From Oribacterium sp. (GTDB taxonomy: Bacteria > Bacillota_A > Clostridia > Lachnospirales > Lachnospiraceae), in NCBI GenBank assembly GCA_004554245.1, contig SFND01000009.1, forward strand, positions 1 through 64,000: DNA of 64,000 nt, written 5' to 3'. The notes under the pieces were generated by a model. It searched no databases and was not told the DNA's origin. It saw only the letters and a program-made list of their open reading frames with translations. Position numbers and translations under genes: made by a program. Of this stretch, positions 1 to 7,967 are shown piece by piece (position 1 is the first letter of the stretch; the number at the start of each line of letters is the position of its first letter).

Positions 1-577
1 AAATAGATGGTCTATAGTAAACATACAGCACCTGGATGTTCCATGGCATAACGAACATCTTTGTGTCGTCACCGCCAGCTTCTCTCATAACGCTGTAGAT
101 ATTGTCATCGATATCCGCCTTGGTATCCATCGCATCGACATACGGTGTGAGATCCAGAAGGAGATCATTGTTTGCAAAAAGCGGTGTGGAAGTCAGCTTC
201 CAGGTAGAGACATCGACATCGGATCCACCCATCTTTGCATTGAACAGGTTTTCCGCATACGCGCCGCCATCCCATGGCTGCTCTTCACCGACAACCGTAA
301 TGCCCTTACCGTTTTCATCGTTAAACTTTTTGATGATGTCCTGCATCAATGCAGAATAGTCTGTATTATCTGCCCAGTACTGGAACTTGATGGTCACCGG
401 CTCTGTGCTTTCTTCCTTCGCCGCCTCGGTTTCTGCCACCTTCGTCTCAGCTGCTGCCTGTGTTGCGGCTGCCGTCGTCTCTGTCTTCGATGATCCACAA
501 CCCGCAAGCATGCTTACAGCCATAGCCGTCGTCGCAGCAATTGCGGTCACTTTCTTTGCCAGAAGTCTTTTTTTCAT
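1..577 (-). CDS. ABC transporter family 1 extracellular solute-binding lipoprotein (3' part missing)
   Basis: Only the first 192 codons are present; the gene runs off the left edge. It begins with a lipoprotein signal (MKKRLLAKK, then a hydrophobic stretch ending in the lipobox SMLAGC). A Thr/Ala/Glu-rich linker of about 30 residues follows, then a start typical of family 1 sugar-type binding proteins (IKFQYWADNTDYS, and later EEQPWDGGAYAENLF). The mature protein would be anchored outside the membrane and deliver a solute, probably a sugar or sugar derivative, to an ABC permease encoded beyond the window. The start has an AGGAGGA ribosome binding site at 584-590, and its ATG overlaps the stop codon of the GntR gene (ATGA), so the two are probably co-transcribed. 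The substrate cannot be read from this fragment. Confidence 0.85.
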   Translation of the reverse strand, partial: MKKRLLAKKVTAIAATTAMAVSMLAGCGSSKTETTAAATQAAAETKVAETEAAKEESTEPVTIKFQYWADNTDYSALMQDIIKKFNDENGKGITVVGEEQPWDGGAYAENLFNAKMGGSDVDVSTWKLTSTPLFANNDLLLDLTPYVDAMDTKADIDDNIYSVMREAGGDDTKMFVMPWNIQVLYVYYRPSI

Positions 578-1278
578 GATTTGTCCTCCTTGGATTTAAT
601 GTCGTTCAGAGTTTCCCAGATATGGCGTTCCACCAGAAACTTCGCTTCCATATAATCCCGTTCTGCGATGGCTCTGTAGATGCCGAGATGACTTCGTTTC
701 GCTCTATAGAAGCTGGCCGTGTCATCATGGGTTTCCACATGTCCCCGCCGGATAGATTCGTTGATGATCGGAACCACTCTTGTCAGCACATCATTATGGG
801 TACACTCTGCAATTGCAGTATGAAAACGTATATCCATTTCCTCCGTATAAGAGTCATTGGAATCCGACGCATACATGGCATCCACAATCGTCTTCAGTTT
901 TTGAATGTCCGATTCTGTCGCCCTGTGCGTTGCAAGCTCTGCAATCTGCGGTTCAATCATCATCCTTGTTTCCAGAAGATTGTAAAGAAGTTTGTCCTGA
1001 TTTGTAAAATGAAGTCCCAATGGGTCTTCTCCGATGCCTGTTTCCTGGCTGATAAACGTTCCGGAACCCTGACGGGAAACAATAACATTTTCCGCCTTCA
1101 GAATTTTCATAGCTTCACGTAAAGTCGAACGTGAAATGCCAAATTCTTTCATAAGCTCTTTTTCCGTCGGAAGCTTATCACCCGGTTGCATCTTGCGCTT
1201 GATAATCACTGCTTTCAACTGCTGCGCAACAGACATATGGAGAACAGAATCCTGAGGGTTCATTATTACATCCTGCAT
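574..1278 (-). CDS. GntR family regulator, FadR/FCD subfamily
   Basis: The 234-residue protein has an N-terminal winged helix (residues about 15-80; GDKLPTEKELMKEFGISRST is the GntR signature) and a C-terminal all-helical FCD ligand domain. The Asp and His residues in MDIRFHTAIAE, RSHLGIYRAI and VERHIWE match the usual FCD metal site. Such proteins normally repress catabolic or uptake genes until an organic acid or sugar acid binds. The gene overlaps the start of the downstream binding-protein gene by four bases, so it probably controls that transporter and itself. The ATG at 1278 is preceded by AGAGGAAAAG; an in-frame ATG at 1263 is an alternative. The effector is unknown. Confidence 0.9.
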   Translation of the reverse strand: MQDVIMNPQDSVLHMSVAQQLKAVIIKRKMQPGDKLPTEKELMKEFGISRSTLREAMKILKAENVIVSRQGSGTFISQETGIGEDPLGLHFTNQDKLLYNLLETRMMIEPQIAELATHRATESDIQKLKTIVDAMYASDSNDSYTEEMDIRFHTAIAECTHNDVLTRVVPIINESIRRGHVETHDDTASFYRAKRSHLGIYRAIAERDYMEAKFLVERHIWETLNDIKSKEDKS

Positions 1279-1317
1279 ATCTTTTCCTCTCCAAGCCGTT
1301 CTAATTTGTATGTCATT

Positions 1318-1346
1318 ATGATAACACCTTGTCCGACTTTTGTAAA
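1318..1346 (-). promoter_or_regulatory. Promoter of the GntR/binding-protein operon with possible operator
   Basis: On the minus strand TTTACA (1346-1341) and TATCAT (1323-1318) are separated by exactly 17 bases, about 40 bases before the GntR start. A short dyad, TCAT-A-ATGA, overlaps the -10 box and is a plausible GntR operator. The rest of the 1279-1651 gap holds the MATE terminator at 1466-1505 and otherwise AT-rich sequence with no gene that I can support. Confidence 0.6.
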
Positions 1347-1465
1347 ACAGTTTTTATGCATTATTACTTATTTTTATCGTTTTTTTCACAGTCTTTAGTG
1401 TTTTTTGTTGGCTATCATGAAGTTTATGTTATATATTGGTATGACCTTTTAATAGACTTGATTAT

Positions 1466-1505
1466 ACAAAAAAAGTGGCTTCCGCGTTTTTCCAGCGAAA
1501 GCCAC
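1466..1505 (-). terminator. Intrinsic terminator after the MATE gene
   Basis: An 11-bp stem with one mismatch (arms 1475-1485 and 1495-1505, GTGGCTT-type arms) with a 9-base loop is followed on the minus strand by seven T. It lies about 150 bases past the MATE stop codon. Confidence 0.85.
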
Positions 1506-1651
1506 ACCAGCATGTCCGATTTCCGTGTTTCAAACGAATATCACATCGTTTAAATTCACACATCCACTCTGATAACTTGTCGAAAATTTGTATTTTATGA
1601 AAATTATTTTCATCTTTTCAGACAGCAAAAATGTAATTAGAAATTTTTACG

Positions 1652-3016
1652 TCATGACATCGAATTTGTTTCTTCTTTTCCCAGTTTACGCACGCAGCGG
1701 TAGAAGCAGGGAATCAAAAAGGCATCGGCAAACAGCCATGCAAGCGGTGCCGCCAGACAGGCTGCTGTATATCCGAAATAACGAACGCCCAGAAATCCAG
1801 CCAGCCCTCTGCCGAACATCTCACATATGCCCGCGATAATCGCAATACCGGAAAATCCCATGCCTTGAATAGAAAAGCGAAATACATTTACCGCACAAAG
1901 CGGAATAAAAAACAGCACCTGCGTCATCAGATATTGATGTGCACCGGCCACAACCTCTGCATTTCCATTGGTTACAAACAGAAGTGGTAATTTCCAGCCA
2001 ATCGTCGCAAGAACAGCCACCGCAATCACAGAATACACGGCGCCAATCTTCATCGCCGATGCTGCGCCTGCTTTCAGACGGTCGTATTTAAGCGCACCTC
2101 GATTCTGCCCCTGATAGGTTGCCATTGTACCGCCCAGAGAATCAAAGACGCATGCAAATAAAACGATGATACGATCACCTGCCGTGACTGCTGCAACCGA
2201 AATAACACCCAGTGTATTGACTGCCGTCTGCAGGATGATGTTTCCGATACTTGTGATTGAATACTGAAGTCCCATCGGAATCGCCATCCACAGTAAGCGC
2301 TGAACACATTCTGCCCGCATACGCAAGTCATCCTGTTTCAATTTCAGAATGTCGAATCGTCTTACCATATAAAAGAAGCAGAGAACGCCGGAGACCAGCT
2401 GACTGATAATCGTCGCCAGCGCCGGGCCGCGCACGCCCATTCCTAAAATTCGAATCGTTACGTAATCAAGAATAATATTCAGTACAGACGAAATCATCAG
2501 GAAATATACCGGCGATTTCGAATCTCCCAGAGATCGCACGATGGAAGCCGTAATATTATAGAGGTAGGTCGCCGAAAGCCCCATAAATATAATAACGATG
2601 TAACTATACGCCTGTTCCAGAATTTCATCCGGTGTATGCATCCATACCAGCACCTGATGTGCGAGCACGCTCATGCACGCCGTCATCACCGCGGAAAACA
2701 ATATCGTCAGCCATACGATATTTCCGACATACTGCCGCATCCCATCAAAATCACGCGCACCGAATCGCTGAGCGACCGGAATCGCGAATCCTGCTGTCGC
2801 ACCGATGACGAAACCGTTCACCATAAAATTGATGGCACCGGTAGATCCCACTGCCGCAAGTGCATCCGCGCCGAGAAAGCGTCCGACCATTACGGTATCC
2901 ACCATGCTATAAAGCTGCTGGAAAAGAATGCCTAGAAGCATCGGCACGGCAAAGCCGAGAATTAAACGCATCGGACTCCCTGATGTCATATCCCTGATTG
3001 TCTTTTTTGTATCCAC
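1652..3016 (-). CDS. MATE family efflux transporter
   Basis: A polytopic membrane protein of about 454 residues with the MATE pattern: an early MTSGSPMRLILGFAVPML segment, then LYSMVDTVMVGRFLGADALA, and around twelve hydrophobic spans in two halves. Family members export cationic drugs or metabolites by Na+ or H+ antiport. The frame stays open upstream to 3118, but that part runs through a strong terminator hairpin (3060-3092) and lacks a ribosome binding site. I therefore place the start at the GTG at 3016, which follows AGAGGAAACAA and gives the normal family length. The gene appears monocistronic with its own terminator at 1466-1505. The substrate is unknown. Confidence 0.88.
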   Translation of the reverse strand: MDTKKTIRDMTSGSPMRLILGFAVPMLLGILFQQLYSMVDTVMVGRFLGADALAAVGSTGAINFMVNGFVIGATAGFAIPVAQRFGARDFDGMRQYVGNIVWLTILFSAVMTACMSVLAHQVLVWMHTPDEILEQAYSYIVIIFMGLSATYLYNITASIVRSLGDSKSPVYFLMISSVLNIILDYVTIRILGMGVRGPALATIISQLVSGVLCFFYMVRRFDILKLKQDDLRMRAECVQRLLWMAIPMGLQYSITSIGNIILQTAVNTLGVISVAAVTAGDRIIVLFACVFDSLGGTMATYQGQNRGALKYDRLKAGAASAMKIGAVYSVIAVAVLATIGWKLPLLFVTNGNAEVVAGAHQYLMTQVLFFIPLCAVNVFRFSIQGMGFSGIAIIAGICEMFGRGLAGFLGVRYFGYTAACLAAPLAWLFADAFLIPCFYRCVRKLGKEETNSMS

Positions 3017-3059
3017 TTGTTTCCTCTTCTTTTCTGTCAGCGTTCTTGATGAAATCATC

Positions 3060-3092
3060 AAAAAACGGGATCTCGATTTGATCCCGTTTTTT
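3060..3092. terminator. Bidirectional terminator between fbp and the MATE gene
   Basis: A perfect 12-bp stem (arms 3061-3072 and 3080-3091, core CGGGATC/GATCCCG) with a 7-base loop is flanked by an A run and a T run, so it can stop transcription either way. It would end the fbp message. Confidence 0.9.
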
Positions 3093-3114
3093 ATAGCACC
3101 ATTCTTTTTTTGAA

Positions 3115-5076
3115 TCAACGTCTCTTTTGCACAATTTCGCCCTTTTCACGGATATCACCGTTGCGATACGCTGTGAGCAGCTCCTCGAGGTCGGCGATCT
3201 GACGCTGCAGCTCCTGTCCATTATCGGTTTCACCGACATGGATGCGGTGCTTCATCTGCTCCACGATCTGAATCTCCGGCGTATTCTCGGATCCCTTTCG
3301 GAAGCCCTTATGCTCTGCCAGTGCCAGATGGCGGGAGTTGAAGATGAGCGTATAGCCGGCGATGCCGGTGCGGGAATGGTAGGCCTTCGAGATACCGCCA
3401 TCGATGACGAAGAGCTTGCCGTTTGCCTTGATCGGAGACTCGCCACGCTTCGTTTTCACCGGCACATGGCCATTGACCACATGGCCCCTCTCCGGATCCA
3501 CACCGAATTCCGCGAAGATCCGGTCGACATAGCGCTCCTCCTTCGAGAATTCATAGTAGATGTTAAACTTCTCCACATGTGTATCCGGATCCTCGATGAA
3601 GCAGTGCTCGAAGGTCGTCATCTTATCCTTTCCGAAGAGTGGTGAGCATGGTCCACACCACATGTACCAGAAAAGATCCGTTGCATAGATCTTACCCTTC
3701 GGGTCATTTTCTCCATTCAGGAAATAGGCATCGATCGCCCGCTCATAGAAGTAATCCATGAGGGCCTTTCCGCCGACACTGCCCTTCGCCGTCTCGAGCT
3801 GCAGGAAGGAGCCGTCCACATTCATCGGGATACAGCCATGGTAAAGGATGTTGTTATTGACCACCTTATACATCGCGCCATTCGTAAAGAAGAAACGGAT
3901 GTGCTTCTGCAGCAGCTGCGAGTGGGTGAAGCTGTACACCAGGGTGTTCATCAGCTCCTTTTCCTTCTCTGTCATCTTATACGGATCCTTCGGGTCGATG
4001 GTCGGGAAATTCGTATCCCGGAGCGGATAGCTCTCTCCATCGATGGTCACCGTGCCCTTTTCATAATCGATCTTATCGAGGAGCATACGGTGGTCGAGCT
4101 TATACTCCGGATGGCGGCGGATCAGTGCCCCCTCCTCCTTAAACAGGATGATACTGATGGCCTTGCACATCTTCGCGGCGAGGCGAGGATCTACCGAGTC
4201 AGAGACATTGGTATCCAGGAGATGCGGCTGGAAGCAGGCACATGGATCATCGCCATACACCTCCTCCGCATACATCGAAAGCGGGCGCAGATTGATGCCA
4301 TAGCCGTCCTCGAGCACATCGAAGGAGTTATAGGAGGTGGCGATGCGGAGAACGCTTGCGATGCAGGCCGGATTACCACAGGCAGCCCCCATCCACTCGG
4401 CATCATGATTTCCCCACTCGATATCCACATCATGGAAGCTCATCAGCTCCTCCATGATCTGGTCCGCATGCGGGCCTCGGTCGAAGACATCGCCGATGAT
4501 ATGGAGATTATCGACGACGAGGTTCTGGATCAGCTCCGACAGGGCCACGATGAAATCATCGCCCATGTCGATGTCGATGATGGCATCCATGATGCCGCGG
4601 AGATAGCCCCGCTTATCCTCATCATGACTGTCGAGGTGCAGGAGCTCATCGATCGCGTAGGCATACTGCTGTGGCATCTTCTTACGCACCTTCGAGCGGG
4701 TGTACTTGGAGCTGACGCAGCGGCAGATATTCACGAGACGATTGATCGTGATGCGCTGCCACTCCGGTGTATCCTTCGCCTTGTGTGCCGGATTCGAAAG
4801 AATGTCTCTCGGATAGTAGATCAGGTTCGCAAGCTCCAGCTGTTCCTCCTCCGGCAGCAGATTTCCGAAGGTTTCATCGATCTTATCACGAACGATTCCG
4901 GAGGCCGACCGCATCAGGTAGATGAAGGCGTCACTTTCACCATGCAGGTCTGAAAAGAAATACTCTGTACCCTTCGGGAGTGCACAGATCGCACGCAGGT
5001 TGATAATCTCCGCACCTGCAGCCGTTGCAGTCGGAAACTGCTTCGCGAGCAGCTTCAAATAATCAAGATCACGCAT
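3115..5076 (-). CDS. fbp: Fructose-1,6-bisphosphatase, class III
   Basis: The 653-residue product has the length and layout of the Firmicute class III enzyme, which hydrolyses fructose 1,6-bisphosphate to fructose 6-phosphate in gluconeogenesis in the cytosol. It is unrelated to the class I enzyme and uses a calcineurin-like metallophosphatase core. The metal-binding motifs are visible in order: FSDLHGES near residue 42, GDVFDRGPHAD near 195, and WGNHDAEWMG near 220. Later His-containing blocks such as VNGHVPVKTKRGESP complete the site. The ATG at 5076 follows AAGGGAAG. It is a single-gene unit with a promoter at 5163-5192 and a terminator at 3060-3092. Confidence 0.96.
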   Translation of the reverse strand: MRDLDYLKLLAKQFPTATAAGAEIINLRAICALPKGTEYFFSDLHGESDAFIYLMRSASGIVRDKIDETFGNLLPEEEQLELANLIYYPRDILSNPAHKAKDTPEWQRITINRLVNICRCVSSKYTRSKVRKKMPQQYAYAIDELLHLDSHDEDKRGYLRGIMDAIIDIDMGDDFIVALSELIQNLVVDNLHIIGDVFDRGPHADQIMEELMSFHDVDIEWGNHDAEWMGAACGNPACIASVLRIATSYNSFDVLEDGYGINLRPLSMYAEEVYGDDPCACFQPHLLDTNVSDSVDPRLAAKMCKAISIILFKEEGALIRRHPEYKLDHRMLLDKIDYEKGTVTIDGESYPLRDTNFPTIDPKDPYKMTEKEKELMNTLVYSFTHSQLLQKHIRFFFTNGAMYKVVNNNILYHGCIPMNVDGSFLQLETAKGSVGGKALMDYFYERAIDAYFLNGENDPKGKIYATDLFWYMWCGPCSPLFGKDKMTTFEHCFIEDPDTHVEKFNIYYEFSKEERYVDRIFAEFGVDPERGHVVNGHVPVKTKRGESPIKANGKLFVIDGGISKAYHSRTGIAGYTLIFNSRHLALAEHKGFRKGSENTPEIQIVEQMKHRIHVGETDNGQELQRQIADLEELLTAYRNGDIREKGEIVQKRR

Positions 5077-5162
5077 AATACTTCCCTTGTAAAAAAATCG
5101 CAGATACCCCTTCCGCGAAGGCCCTGGCGGTCCCTGCCCGAATGGTATCTATAGTTGGTTTT

Positions 5163-5192
5163 ATTATACGTAAACTAAATCGGTTTTGTCAC
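5163..5192 (-). promoter_or_regulatory. Probable fbp promoter
   Basis: GTGACA (5192-5187) and a perfect TATAAT (5168-5163) lie 18 bases apart on the minus strand, about 90 bases before the fbp start. Confidence 0.6.
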
Positions 5193-5215
5193 CGTTCCGG
5201 CAGATTGTTCAGAAT

Positions 5216-5256
5216 AAAAAAAGGCTCGTTACAGTTTTCTCAAACTGTAACGAGTC
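5216..5256 (-). terminator. ftsH terminator
   Basis: A 15-bp stem (arms 5223-5237 and 5242-5256, core CGTTACAGTTT) with a 4-base loop and one wobble pair is followed by seven T on the minus strand. Confidence 0.9.
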
Positions 5257-5357
5257 TTCACATTCTACATATATGGCCATACGGGATACGATTCGGTTTA
5301 TCCGGATTTTCTATCCGATGTACACATCCTCCATCCGCATCCTTTCAGGCAGGATGC

Positions 5358-7472
5358 TCAGGCCTGTGTGCCCGGTGCCACTACCGACGGATCGATCTCC
5401 TTCCGGTTCAGGATCTCCATGAACTCTGCGCCGGTGATGGTCTCCTTCTCATAGAGGTACTTCGTGATCTCGTGGAGCTTCGTGATGTTGTCACTCAGCA
5501 GCTGATAGGCCTTATCATGCTGCTTCTTCACGAGGTCCACGGTCATCTGGTCGATCTTCGTCTGCGTTTCCGGCGAGCAGGTGAGCGATGCATCGCCACC
5601 GAGGTACTGGTTCTGGACCTGCTCCATCGCCACCATACCGATATCATCCGCCATACCATAACGGGTAATCATCGCACGGGCATACTTCGTTGCCTGCTCG
5701 ATGTCGTTGCTTGCACCCGTCGTGCAGGTATGGAAGATCAGTTCCTCGGCACAGCGTCCACCGGTGAGCGTCGCGATCTTATTCTCCAGCTCCTCCTTCG
5801 AGTAGAGGTAGTGGTTTCCTTCATCCTCGACCTGCATGGTGTAGCCCAGTGCACCGGAGGTTCTCGGGATGATCGTGATCTTCTGTACCGGTGCCGAGTT
5901 CTTCTGAAGTGCAGCGACCAGTGCATGACCGACCTCATGGTAGGAAACGATCAGCTTCTCCTTATCCGTCATCACGTTGTTCTTCTTCTGATAACCGGCG
6001 ATGACGACCTCGATCGACTCCTCGAGATCCGACTGAATCACGCGTTCACGACCGGCACGTACCGCACGAAGCGCTGCCTCGTTGATGATGTTCGCAAGCT
6101 CGGCACCACTGGCACCGGCGGCTGCCTTCGCGATCGCACTGAGATCGACATTTTCCGCCATCTTGATGCCTCTGGAGTGCACCTTCAGGATGTCGACACG
6201 TCCCTGGAAATCCGGAAGCTCGACCGGTACACGACGGTCGAAACGGCCCGGACGAAGCAGTGCAGGATCCAGGGAATCCGGCTGGTTCGTCGCTGCCAGG
6301 ATGATGATGGCCTTCGAGCTGTCGAAACCGTCCATCTCCGTCAGGAGCTGGTTCAGGGTCTGCTCACGCTCATCATTGCCCCCCATCGCACCGTTGCCAC
6401 GCTTCTTACCGATGGCATCGATCTCATCGATGAAGATGATACATGGCGACTTTTTCTTCGCCTGCTCGAACAGGTCACGTACCTTCGCCGCACCCATACC
6501 GACGAACATCTCGACGAACTCGGAGCCGGCGATGGAGAAGAACGGTACGTTCGCCTCACCGGCTACGGCCTTCGCAAGCAGGGTCTTACCGGTTCCAGGA
6601 GGGCCGACGAGCAGCGCGCCCTTCGGGATATGCGCACCGATCTTCGTATACTTATCCGGCTCCTTCAGGTAGTCGACCATCTCGGACAGAAGCTCCTTCG
6701 CTTCATCCTCGCCGGCGACGTCCTTAAAGGTCACCTTGTTTCCGTCCTTCGCCTCGTACTCACGGGCGTTCGACTTGCCGAAGCCACCCATACCGCCGAA
6801 GCCGCCGCCCGCACCGAGCGAGCTCGCCATGCGCTTGCTGAGCCAGTTGCCGAGCGCCCAGAACAGAAGAATCGGGAAGATCCAGGTCAGCAGGAAATTC
6901 AGCAGCGGGCTGGTCTCCACTGGGATCGTCTCATCGAAGTTGACACCCTGCCGGTAGAGCTCCTGCAGTACCTGTGCCTCGGTGTACTCGTTCTTCAGTC
7001 GGCCGGTCTGGCAGGTGAGATCCTCCCCGTTTACCGTCGCGACATATGTGATGGTATCATCACTCAGATTCACCTTCGTGATGGCCTGGTTGTTCACGGC
7101 GTTCATGAACTCCGTATAGCTCGTCTGCCGGATCGACCGTGTCAGGAGCGACGGAAATACGAAGGTATTCAGCAGCAGGATGATGAGAAGCGCGATGAAA
7201 TAATAGAAAATCAGCGGCTTTTTATTCTTCGGTTGATAGCTGTTATTTCCGTTGTTCCCATGATTTCCACCATTCGCGCCGTTCTGACCGTTCGTGAACT
7301 GGTTAAAGAAATCATTGAAATTACCGAAACCATGATCGTCCTCCGGATGGTTCTGGCCGTTGTTTCCATTTGCGAGCGTCATCTGCCTTTTCAGCCGATG
7401 CCGCTGGAAGATCTGTACTATATTTCCCATAAGATTCATCCTTTCATGTGACAGAGGATACCTTTCCTCCAT
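5358..7472 (-). CDS. ftsH: ATP-dependent zinc metalloprotease FtsH
   Basis: A 704-residue membrane AAA protease that degrades misfolded membrane proteins and selected regulators. Two membrane segments are at about 88-107 and 191-209 with a small outside domain between them. The AAA module follows: Walker A GPPGTGKT at 290-297, Walker B IIFIDEID near 345-352, and an arginine-finger region ending RPGRFDRR near 413. The zinc protease site HEVGH is at 512-516. Unusual is the N-terminal extension of about 85 residues before the first membrane span, of which residues 34-77 are rich in Asn, Gly and His. The start at 7472 follows AGGAG. It is a single-gene unit. Confidence 0.96.
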   Translation of the reverse strand: MEERYPLSHERMNLMGNIVQIFQRHRLKRQMTLANGNNGQNHPEDDHGFGNFNDFFNQFTNGQNGANGGNHGNNGNNSYQPKNKKPLIFYYFIALLIILLLNTFVFPSLLTRSIRQTSYTEFMNAVNNQAITKVNLSDDTITYVATVNGEDLTCQTGRLKNEYTEAQVLQELYRQGVNFDETIPVETSPLLNFLLTWIFPILLFWALGNWLSKRMASSLGAGGGFGGMGGFGKSNAREYEAKDGNKVTFKDVAGEDEAKELLSEMVDYLKEPDKYTKIGAHIPKGALLVGPPGTGKTLLAKAVAGEANVPFFSIAGSEFVEMFVGMGAAKVRDLFEQAKKKSPCIIFIDEIDAIGKKRGNGAMGGNDEREQTLNQLLTEMDGFDSSKAIIILAATNQPDSLDPALLRPGRFDRRVPVELPDFQGRVDILKVHSRGIKMAENVDLSAIAKAAAGASGAELANIINEAALRAVRAGRERVIQSDLEESIEVVIAGYQKKNNVMTDKEKLIVSYHEVGHALVAALQKNSAPVQKITIIPRTSGALGYTMQVEDEGNHYLYSKEELENKIATLTGGRCAEELIFHTCTTGASNDIEQATKYARAMITRYGMADDIGMVAMEQVQNQYLGGDASLTCSPETQTKIDQMTVDLVKKQHDKAYQLLSDNITKLHEITKYLYEKETITGAEFMEILNRKEIDPSVVAPGTQA

Positions 7473-7522
7473 CTGATGCTCCTAAATATAAAGCAGAAAT
7501 GTGTTAACTATGTGAACGAAGC

Positions 7523-7556
7523 AAAAAATTAGCAGTCTTTTCAAAAGACTGCTAAT
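7523..7556 (-). terminator. Terminator of the copA-csoR unit
   Basis: Arms AGCAGTCTTTT and AAAAGACTGCT (extended arms 7528-7541 and 7543-7556) form a near-perfect hairpin followed by a T run on the minus strand, about 85 bases past the csoR stop. Confidence 0.9.
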
Positions 7557-7639
7557 CACGCTATCCTTATGTCACATGCACAGAGCCGACGCCATCAAAT
7601 GTACCGGTGGCCCAGGCACCAGCGGACGCTCTCGTGGGC

Positions 7640-7954
7640 CTACTTCATCGTTTTCTTCAGCAGCTCGCAGAGCTCGTCCACCGCTTCCTCCTTCCCCTCC
7701 CGGATGTCATCGACGACGCAGGTTTTGATATGCGTCGCGAGCAGCTCCTTATTAAAGGAATTCAGCGAGGACTGCACGGCGCTGACCTGCATCAGAACAT
7801 CCGGACAGTACCGATTTTCCTCGATCATTTTTTTGATGCCGAGGATCTGCCCGTCGATGCGGTTCAGGCGCGTCACCAGCGACTTCACCTGCTCCGGCGT
7901 CCGCGGCTTATGCTTCTGTCTTCCGTTTTCATCCTGTCCACAGCAGCATGCCAT
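7640..7954 (-). CDS. csoR: CsoR-type copper-sensing repressor
   Basis: A 104-residue all-helical DUF156 protein. The family ligands are present as Cys50 (ENRYCPDV), His75 and Cys79 (ATHIKTC), the Cys-His-Cys set that binds Cu(I) in CsoR proteins and releases DNA. An extra Cys triplet sits at residues 3-5. The gene lies 13 bases after copA and shares its terminator, so it is the second gene of an operon. The operator in the copA promoter at 10630-10646 has the expected inverted repeat, which supports autoregulated control of copper export. Other metals or persulfide are sensed by some relatives, but the copA partner favours copper. Confidence 0.92.
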   Translation of the reverse strand: MACCCGQDENGRQKHKPRTPEQVKSLVTRLNRIDGQILGIKKMIEENRYCPDVLMQVSAVQSSLNSFNKELLATHIKTCVVDDIREGKEEAVDELCELLKKTMK

Positions 7955-7967
7955 GTTTCCACCCCAT

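Noticed and set aside
3017..3118. N-terminal extension of the MATE protein
   Set aside because: It runs through the terminator hairpin at 3060-3092 and lacks a ribosome binding site; the GTG at 3016 fits better.
5142..7451. A 769-codon open frame on the plus strand opposite ftsH
   Set aside because: It is a mirror of ftsH codon usage, has no ribosome binding site and no recognisable domain. The same applies to long plus-strand frames opposite argS (14173-16149), prfC (53114-54883) and murD (58112-59725).
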